Positions 58,841 through 64,000 of a DNA stretch of 64,000 bases are shown here, in pieces (the stretch's first letter is position 1; every line of letters starts with the position of its first letter). The translations under genes and the position numbers were made by a program. The stretch is from JBNGOQ01 sp050589645 (lineage in GTDB: Bacteria > Bacteroidota > Bacteroidia > Flavobacteriales > Flavobacteriaceae): positions 868,001 to 932,000 of the forward strand of contig NZ_JBNGOQ010000003.1 in the NCBI RefSeq assembly GCF_050589645.1, in the 5' to 3' direction. The notes under the pieces were generated by a model. The model saw only the letters and a program-made list of their open reading frames with translations, searched no databases and was not told the origin of the DNA.

Positions 58841-59094
58841 TTCGTTTTTTTTTTAAAACCTGATAGAAAACAGCTCAATTGCTTTACGCAATGCACAGGG
58901 GCTGGATCCTAGCACATTTCATAGTCGTTTTAAGTTTTAACTTTGTACTCGATAAGCATTAACAATTATCATTCCAGAAATGGGATAATTGCTGGGGCAA
59001 TTCCTTATTTTCCTTTACTTAATGTACGTAAACCTGTTTAAATTTAGTTTACAATGGCCTAAAATACTTACAATCAAAGGAAAAAAAAATTTTT
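58841..59094. other. Long spacer between S41 peptidase and ECF sigma gene (C)
   Basis: Non-coding AT-rich spacer. It includes an isolated TAACTTTG (58938-58945) on the plus strand, without a matching -33 box, and short inverted repeats ATTATC..GATAAT near 58965-58990. Nothing else is recognised; it could contain the promoter of the S41 gene on the minus strand. Confidence 0.5.
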
Positions 59095-59120
59095 TGTAAC
59101 AAAAATCGTTATACGTCGTC
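59095..59120 (+). promoter_or_regulatory. ECF-type promoter ahead of the sigma gene (TGTAAC-N16-CGTC)
   Basis: TGTAAC at 59095-59100 and CGTC at 59117-59120 with a 16-base spacer, the spacing and sequence classes of many group-IV sigma promoters (-35 near GTAAC, -10 near CGTC). The gene downstream encodes an ECF sigma factor, so autoregulation is inferred. Predicted start near 59127, about 40 bases ahead of the start codon. Confidence 0.55.
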
Positions 59121-59169
59121 TTCCTTTTGTAAAACACCTATAATGGTTTACACAGCAACCGAACCTATA

Positions 59170-59679
59170 ATGAATCAGACGGAGTTTTTAAGTGTGGTAA
59201 TGCCCTTTAAGGATAAACTGTACAGGCTGGCAAAGCGTTTGCTGGTCTCCACAGAGGAAGCTGAAGATGCCACACAGGAAATTTTGTTGAAACTCTGGTC
59301 CAAAAGTAAGGCGATAGAAAGTTATAACAATGTAGAAGCCTTTGCCATGACCATGACCAAGAACTTTTGTCTGGACCGACTAAAGTCGAAACAGGCGGGA
59401 AACTTAAAATTGGTGCATAGCAATTATGCGGACGGACAAACCTCCCTACAGAAGGAGGTGGAGGCAAAAGATAGTGTGGATTGGGTACAAAAGATCATGG
59501 AAGATCTTCCCGAGCAACAAAAATTGGTATTGCAATTGCGGGATGTGGAGGAATACGATTTTGACGAGATAGCCGATCTATTGGATATGAAACCCACCGC
59601 AGTGCGTGTGGCCTTGTCCAGGGCAAGAAAAACGGTAAGAGAAAAATTATTGCAAAAACATAGTTATGGAATTGGATAA
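59170..59679 (+). CDS. ECF-type RNA polymerase sigma factor (module C)
   Basis: 169 residues from ATG 59170 (MNQTEFLSVVMPFKDKLYRL); the upstream ATG 59143 gives nine extra residues and is possible. Region 2 (LVSTEEAEDATQEILLKLW and FAMTMTKNFCLDRLKSK) and region 4 (EYDFDEIADLLDMKPTAVRVALSRARKTVREKL). Its 3' end overlaps the next gene by 14 bases. The following genes encode a membrane protein and three DUF4252 proteins, the usual sigma-to-target unit in flavobacteria. Confidence 0.92.
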   Translation: MNQTEFLSVVMPFKDKLYRLAKRLLVSTEEAEDATQEILLKLWSKSKAIESYNNVEAFAMTMTKNFCLDRLKSKQAGNLKLVHSNYADGQTSLQKEVEAKDSVDWVQKIMEDLPEQQKLVLQLRDVEEYDFDEIADLLDMKPTAVRVALSRARKTVREKLLQKHSYGIG

Positions 59680-60085
59680 CATAGAAAAATTATTGGAGAA
59701 GTATTTTGAAGCCACCACCACGGTAGCCGAGGAAGAAACCTTACGGGCCTATTTTTCCCAAGAAAGTGTAGCAACACATCTTAAGCAGTACAGTCCGTTG
59801 TTTCAGTATTTTTCCAAAGCCAAAGAAGAGCGGTATACCAAGCAGGTTCCACTAAAACCTAGAAAAAACTACTACAAGTGGCTTTCCATTGCAGCAGTCG
59901 CCGTTTTATCAGCTGGCATCTATTATGGTAAAACTATCCATGATAGAAACGAGGCAACATACGCTTATAACGAAACTAAGAAAGCGTTGAGCCTTCTGGC
60001 CGAAAATTTCGGGAAAGGAACCGAAAAAATGGCCTACTTGAACGAGTTTGAAGAAACAAAACAAAAAATTTACAACGAAAATTAA
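59666..60085 (+). CDS. Probable anti-sigma factor of module C
   Basis: 139 residues: helical N-terminal part (VAEEETLRAYFSQESVATHLKQYSPLFQYF), one membrane helix (about 70-86, WLSIAAVAVLSAGIYYG) and a charged C-terminal segment. Starts inside the sigma gene (14-base overlap), which marks translational coupling and fits an anti-sigma factor, though no zinc motif or named domain is recognised. Confidence 0.6.
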   Translation: MELDNIEKLLEKYFEATTTVAEEETLRAYFSQESVATHLKQYSPLFQYFSKAKEERYTKQVPLKPRKNYYKWLSIAAVAVLSAGIYYGKTIHDRNEATYAYNETKKALSLLAENFGKGTEKMAYLNEFEETKQKIYNEN

Positions 60086-60089
60086 AACG

Positions 60090-60641
60090 ATGAATAAGAT
60101 GAAAACATACATTGTACTATTGATGCTTGCGGCCTTACCCCTTAGCGGTTTCTCGCAATCGCTTTTCGACAAGTACGAGGACCTGGATGAAGTAACCTCC
60201 GTAGTGGTGAATAAGAGCATGTTCAACCTATTGAGCAAGATAGAGGTAGAAGTGGATGATCAGGAAGCCCAAGACTTTATGGACATTGCCAAAAGTGTAA
60301 GCAGTCTAAAGGTCTTTACCACGGAGGATAAGGGCATTTCGGCAGATATGAAGGCCTCCGTAAGCAAGTACCTTAAAACGGCATCTTTGGAAGAATTGAT
60401 GCGGATCAAGGATAAGGATGCCAATGTGAAGTTCTACATTAAAACCGGTAAGGATGCCGATCATGTCAGTGAACTATTGATGTTCGTCACCGGAATAAAG
60501 GATGTAGAGGCCAATGGGAGAAAATTTGAAACCGTGCTTCTTTCACTTACGGGTGATATTGACCTGAACAAGATCAATTCCCTTACGAAAAAGATGAACC
60601 TTCCCGAAGAATTGAACAAGGCCGGTAAAAAGAACAAATAA
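60090..60641 (+). CDS. DUF4252 protein, copy 1
   Basis: 183 residues from ATG 60090 (a second ATG at 60099), signal peptide ending SGFSQ (about 24). The mature part begins SLFDKYEDLDEVTSVVVNKS and carries FYIKTGKDADHVSELLMFVTG and SLTGDIDLNKINSLTKKM, the DUF4252 pattern. Function unknown; location envelope. Highly similar to the next gene, with the same signal peptide and C-terminus, so the pair arose by tandem duplication. Confidence 0.85.
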   Translation: MNKMKTYIVLLMLAALPLSGFSQSLFDKYEDLDEVTSVVVNKSMFNLLSKIEVEVDDQEAQDFMDIAKSVSSLKVFTTEDKGISADMKASVSKYLKTASLEELMRIKDKDANVKFYIKTGKDADHVSELLMFVTGIKDVEANGRKFETVLLSLTGDIDLNKINSLTKKMNLPEELNKAGKKNK

Positions 60642-60663
60642 TCAAATTATAACATCATCAATC

Positions 60664-61215
60664 ATGAAAAAAACAATCATAACACTATTGGCACTGGCCC
60701 TAATGCCCCTCGCAGGGTTCTCACAGTCGCTATTCGACAAATACGAGGACATGGAACATGTGGCTTCGGTAATCATCAACAAGCGTATGATGGAATTGAT
60801 AACTACCATAGGCGAGGATGCCGATGACCACGAAGCAAGGGAGTTGGCGCAATTGGTTAGCGAACTCGATAAGATAAGGGTGTTCATTACCGAGGACAAA
60901 GGAGTCAGCGGCCAAATGAAGACTTCGGTGGACCAATATCTAAATTCCTCCTCCATGGAAGAGCTTATGCGGGTCAAGGACGAGGACACCCATGTAAACT
61001 TCTATATCAAAAATGGCAAGGACGATACCCATGTAAAGGAACTATTGATGTTCGTTAGCGGCATGGATAAAATGAAGATGGACCATAACGGCAGGGAGTT
61101 CGAAACCGTACTGGTCTCCATAACGGGCGATATTGACCTTACCAAGATAGGTAAGCTTACGGATAAGATGAACTTGCACCGCGACCTCAAGAAAGCGGGC
61201 AAAAAGCATGAATAA
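60664..61215 (+). CDS. DUF4252 protein, copy 2
   Basis: 183 residues. Signal peptide ending AGFSQ, then SLFDKYEDMEHVASVIINKR, FYIKNGKDDTHVKELLMFVSG and SITGDIDLTKIGKLTDKM, parallel to copy 1 throughout its length but clearly diverged. Ends with a Lys-rich tail (KKAGKKHE). The short gap of 22 bases to copy 1 and the 26-base gap to the third gene indicate one operon. Confidence 0.87.
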   Translation: MKKTIITLLALALMPLAGFSQSLFDKYEDMEHVASVIINKRMMELITTIGEDADDHEARELAQLVSELDKIRVFITEDKGVSGQMKTSVDQYLNSSSMEELMRVKDEDTHVNFYIKNGKDDTHVKELLMFVSGMDKMKMDHNGREFETVLVSITGDIDLTKIGKLTDKMNLHRDLKKAGKKHE

Positions 61216-61240
61216 CGAGAAACGTTATAAACAAAGACAG

Positions 61241-61786
61241 ATGAAAAAATTGTTAAGCAAAATTGCAATAGTGTTGGTAGCCGGGGTCGCTTTGATGGCC
61301 TGCTCCTCCACACAAAGCTTGCAGGAATACTATGTGGACAGCGCGGAGAATCCAAACTTTATATCCCTGGATGTCCCCACCAGTATCCTGAATTTAGAAA
61401 AGGCAGACCTGACCGAAGGTCAACGCAAAGCACTGAGTTCCCTTCGGAAAATGAACCTTTTGGCCTTTAAAAAAACAGCCCAGAATGCTGCGGAGTACAA
61501 GGTGGAAAAGGCCAAGGTAAACGCCATACTGAAAAACGATGAGTTTGTAGAGCTCATGAAACTGAACTCCAGTTATGGAAAAGGCGTGATCAAGTATCTG
61601 GGCGATGAGGATGCTATAGACGAAGTGATTATATACGGCAGTAGCAATGACAAGGGCTTTGCCCTGGTCCGCGTACTGGGCGATGATATGAACCCTGCAC
61701 ACTTGGTACAACTCATCCAGGCCCTTCAACAATCGGATTATAATGGGGAAGGATTGGGAGAAATCGGAAAGTTCCTTAAAGGCTAA
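61241..61786 (+). CDS. DUF4252-like lipoprotein, copy 3
   Basis: 181 residues from ATG 61241 (MKKLLSKIAIVLVAGVALMACSS), a lipoprotein signal; the frame is open upstream to 61208, inside the previous gene. Related to DUF4252 by the C-terminal EVIIYGSSNDKGFALVRVLGDDMNPAHLVQLIQAL block, but more divergent from the first two. It would sit on a membrane surface. Last gene of the module, ending at the hairpin 61811-61845. Confidence 0.75.
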   Translation: MKKLLSKIAIVLVAGVALMACSSTQSLQEYYVDSAENPNFISLDVPTSILNLEKADLTEGQRKALSSLRKMNLLAFKKTAQNAAEYKVEKAKVNAILKNDEFVELMKLNSSYGKGVIKYLGDEDAIDEVIIYGSSNDKGFALVRVLGDDMNPAHLVQLIQALQQSDYNGEGLGEIGKFLKG

Positions 61787-61810
61787 GTAGTGTTCCTCCC
61801 TAACAATAGC

Positions 61811-61845
61811 AGCCCGTTTTAGAGCAATCTAAAACGGGCTTTTTG
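61811..61845 (+). terminator. Rho-independent terminator of the DUF4252 operon
   Basis: Arms AGCCCGTTTTAGA (61811-61823) and TCTAAAACGGGCT (61828-61840), a perfect 13-bp stem with a 4-base loop, followed by five T. Confidence 0.9.
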
Positions 61846-61936
61846 TTGCCCGTAGGCAACAGTGGATGCCGAGGGTTCTTTTTTTAAAGGCGAATCCTTA
61901 TCTTGTTTCGCAAATTAACACTGACACTACACAACT

Positions 61937-62752
61937 ATGGAAAAAGCACAAGAATGGTTCAACTACGGCATTGAACTGGCCAAGGAATTCGGGCCAAAAT
62001 TAATCACGGCAATTCTCATCTACATCATTGGTTCCTGGATAATCAAAAGAATTACCGGGGCCACTAGAAAAGTAATGTCCAAAAGCAAATACGAAGAGTC
62101 CTTGCAACGATTTCTATTAAATCTGATTTCATGGGCCTTGAAGGTATTTCTAATTATTGTTGTCATTTCAAGACTGGGGGTAGACGTAACCACCTTTGCT
62201 GCCGTGATAGCGGCTGCTGGATTGGCCATTGGCTTCGCCTTACAAGGTTCACTTTCCAACTTTGCGGGAGGGGTACTGCTCATGATTTTTAGGCCCTATA
62301 AAATTGGGGATCTGATCGAGGCGCAAGGTGTTTTGGGTGCGGTAAAGGAAATAGAGATTTTCACCACAAAATTGATCACCCCGGAAAACAAACTGGCCAT
62401 TGTACCCAACGGCGCCATGGCCAATGGCAATATCATCAACTATACCGCGGAGGGAACAATGCGCGTAGACACCACCATAGGCATTGGTTATGGGGAGGAT
62501 ATCAAAAATGCGAAGGAGGTGCTCTTAGCGGTATTGACCTCCAACCCCAAGGTATTGCAGGACCCACCTCCTTCCGTTAACGTATCCGAATTGGCAGACA
62601 GTTCCGTAAATTTTGCTGTACGTCCCTTTTGTAGGCCTGAGGACTATTGGGATGTGTATTTTGGCACCTTGGAAAATTGCAAGTTGGCACTGGATAAGGC
62701 CGGTATTGAAATACCGTTCCCACATCAGGTAGAGATACAGAAGCAAGGGTAG
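61937..62752 (+). CDS. Small mechanosensitive channel (MscS family)
   Basis: 271 residues, close to E. coli MscS (286). Three membrane helices; the pore helix is the Gly/Ala-rich VIAAAGLAIGFALQGSLSNF (about residues 93-112), followed by the family block GGVLLMIFRPYKIGDLIEAQ and the cytoplasmic vestibule domain (about 130-268). Opens when the membrane is stretched after osmotic downshock. Monocistronic between a terminator and the convergent purB gene. Confidence 0.93.
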   Translation: MEKAQEWFNYGIELAKEFGPKLITAILIYIIGSWIIKRITGATRKVMSKSKYEESLQRFLLNLISWALKVFLIIVVISRLGVDVTTFAAVIAAAGLAIGFALQGSLSNFAGGVLLMIFRPYKIGDLIEAQGVLGAVKEIEIFTTKLITPENKLAIVPNGAMANGNIINYTAEGTMRVDTTIGIGYGEDIKNAKEVLLAVLTSNPKVLQDPPPSVNVSELADSSVNFAVRPFCRPEDYWDVYFGTLENCKLALDKAGIEIPFPHQVEIQKQG

Positions 62753-62804
62753 GGGATATTATTATGGGACTAGCTAAGATCTCTGTTCCCCTAGAAACAC
62801 GGAA

Positions 62805-64000
62805 TTACACGCCGGTATAGTTATGAGGGCTAATTCCTTTTAGTTCTTTTTTGACCGCATCGGAAACTTGTAAGGTGTCTATGAAATCAGAAAGGGTTTT
62901 GCGTGTAATTTTTTCATTGGTACGGGTCAATCCTTTTAAGGCCTCATACGGATCGGGGTAGGCTTCGCGTCTCAGAATCGTCTGAATAGCCTCTGCCACA
63001 ACGGCCCAATTGTTTTCGAGGTCTTCGGCAAACTTCTCCGCGTTCAACACCAATTTGTTCAGTCCTTTTACGGTAGACTGAAAAGCAATAAGGGTATGGG
63101 CCAGGGGGACACCTATATTTCTGAGCACGGTGCTATCCGTGAGATCCCGCTGAAGACGGGAAACGGGCAGTTTTGCCGATAGATGTTCAAAAATGGCATT
63201 GGCCATGCCCAGATTCCCTTCCGAATTTTCAAAGTCGATCGGATTCACCTTATGCGGCATGGCGGAAGACCCTACCTCGCCCTTTTTTATTTTTTGCTTA
63301 AAGTAGTCCATGGATACATAAGTCCATACGTCCCTGTCCAGATCAAGCAGAATGGTATTGATTCTTTTTAAGGTATCGAAGAGCGCTGCCATATGATCGT
63401 AATGCTCTATCTGTGTGGTAGGGAAGGAATGGTAGAGTCCCAATTTTTCCTGTACAAATTGTTCCCCGAACACTCTCCAATCCACATCTGGATAAGCTAC
63501 TTGATGTGCGTTGTAGTTGCCGGTTGCCCCACCAAATTTAGAGGCGCTGGGAATATCGTTCAACAAATTGAACTGTTCTTTTAAGCGTACCACAAAAACA
63601 TCGATTTCCTTTCCCAGACGGGTAGGGGAGGCCGGTTGCCCGTGCGTTCTGGCCAACATGGGAACGGAAGCCCACTCCAATGCCAGTTCCTGCAATCTGT
63701 GGAGCACCTCCAAATATTGCGGCACGTATACCTCGTTCATGGCTTCTTTAAGAGAGAGCGGAATAGCGGTATTATTGATGTCCTGAGAGGTAAGGCCAAA
63801 ATGGATAAATTCCTTGAAGGAGTCCAATTTTAGGCCATCGAATTTTTTCTTAATAAAATATTCTACCGCTTTAACGTCATGGTTGGTGATCTTTTCTATA
63901 TCCTTAATGGCCTGCGCGTCTTCCGAACCGAAGTTCAGGTAGATGTTTCTTAAGTCCTTGAAGAGTTTGGTGTCAAAAGCCGCGAGCTGAGGCAAGGGAA
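62805..64000 (-). CDS. purB: Adenylosuccinate lyase, N-terminus cut by window edge
   Basis: The minus strand reads at least 398 residues to the stop at 62805 and continues past base 64000. The fumarase/aspartase-superfamily signature GSSAMPHKVNPIDFENSEGN (S-S-x-M-P-x-K-x-N) and FGLTSQDINNTAIPLSL, RTHGQPASPTRLGKEI are PurB-type. It acts twice in purine synthesis (SAICAR cleavage and AMP formation). About 50 N-terminal residues should lie outside the window. It is not adjacent to purL (14561). Confidence 0.95.
   Translation of the reverse strand, partial: PLPQLAAFDTKLFKDLRNIYLNFGSEDAQAIKDIEKITNHDVKAVEYFIKKKFDGLKLDSFKEFIHFGLTSQDINNTAIPLSLKEAMNEVYVPQYLEVLHRLQELALEWASVPMLARTHGQPASPTRLGKEIDVFVVRLKEQFNLLNDIPSASKFGGATGNYNAHQVAYPDVDWRVFGEQFVQEKLGLYHSFPTTQIEHYDHMAALFDTLKRINTILLDLDRDVWTYVSMDYFKQKIKKGEVGSSAMPHKVNPIDFENSEGNLGMANAIFEHLSAKLPVSRLQRDLTDSTVLRNIGVPLAHTLIAFQSTVKGLNKLVLNAEKFAEDLENNWAVVAEAIQTILRREAYPDPYEALKGLTRTNEKITRKTLSDFIDTLQVSDAVKKELKGISPHNYTGV

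Noticed and set aside
1..64000. Prophage, insertion sequence, integron, tRNA or rRNA genes
   Set aside because: No transposase, integrase, phage structural motif or cloverleaf-like sequence was found on either strand by reading; the window looks like stable chromosome.

Overview
The window looks like chromosome of a marine-type member of the Flavobacteriaceae (Bacteroidota). This rests on the Bacteroidota promoter form (TTTG, about 19-21 bp, TANNTTTG) ahead of several genes, the general lack of Shine-Dalgarno sequences, the large one-chain PurL, a 950-residue CarB, DUF4252 proteins behind an ECF sigma factor, and many short lipoproteins typical of the group. No phage, insertion sequence, CRISPR array, rRNA or tRNA was seen. 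Coding density is high, and only two gaps exceed 300 bases (54108-54470, which holds a cobalamin riboswitch, and 58841-59169, the leader of an ECF sigma gene).

Layout. 1-3159: trehalose-phosphate synthase (cut by the left edge) divergent from a GH15 glucoamylase/trehalase. 3140-5933: a PLP decarboxylase and an outer-membrane barrel protein. 5964-12099: a fatty-acid beta-oxidation operon (MarR regulator, HAD/crotonase fusion, thiolase, acyl-CoA dehydrogenase) with a perfect 28-bp palindrome next to the marR promoter; an acyl-CoA ligase follows. 14099-19561: GNAT, PurL and an RsmB-type RNA methyltransferase. 19638-26200: an ECF sigma module, then a run of envelope genes (EF-hand lipoprotein, YHYH protein, MORN-repeat protein, SCO1, diheme peroxidase, BNR-repeat lipoprotein). 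26258-28318: a second ECF/anti-sigma/Spy-like module on the other strand. 28376-33479: ABC exporter, phosphosugar mutase, glycosyltransferase and DUF4199. 33648-43446: ribosomal proteins L31 (type B) and L34 (too short to be easily noticed), a GlmU-like protein, MtaB, a lytic transglycosylase and CarB. 43599-49276: DoxX-like protein, a third ECF sigma, and the oxidative pentose phosphate genes (gnd divergent from zwf-pgl). 49288-57300: RmuC and a vitamin B12 uptake locus (btuFCD divergent from riboswitch-btuB-cobalamin-binding protein). 57359-62752: S41 protease, then a fourth ECF sigma with an anti-sigma candidate and three DUF4252 genes, then an MscS channel. 62805-64000: PurB, cut by the right edge.

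The strongest candidates for something new are the envelope redox/metal locus at 21181-26200, the shared TTTTGTAAC-N16-C(G/A)TC promoter-like motif in front of two of the ECF genes, a pair of dispersed hairpin repeats (26705 and 43458), the perfect palindrome at marR, and a btuD gene with no canonical start codon. None of these could be tested here by database search or alignment.
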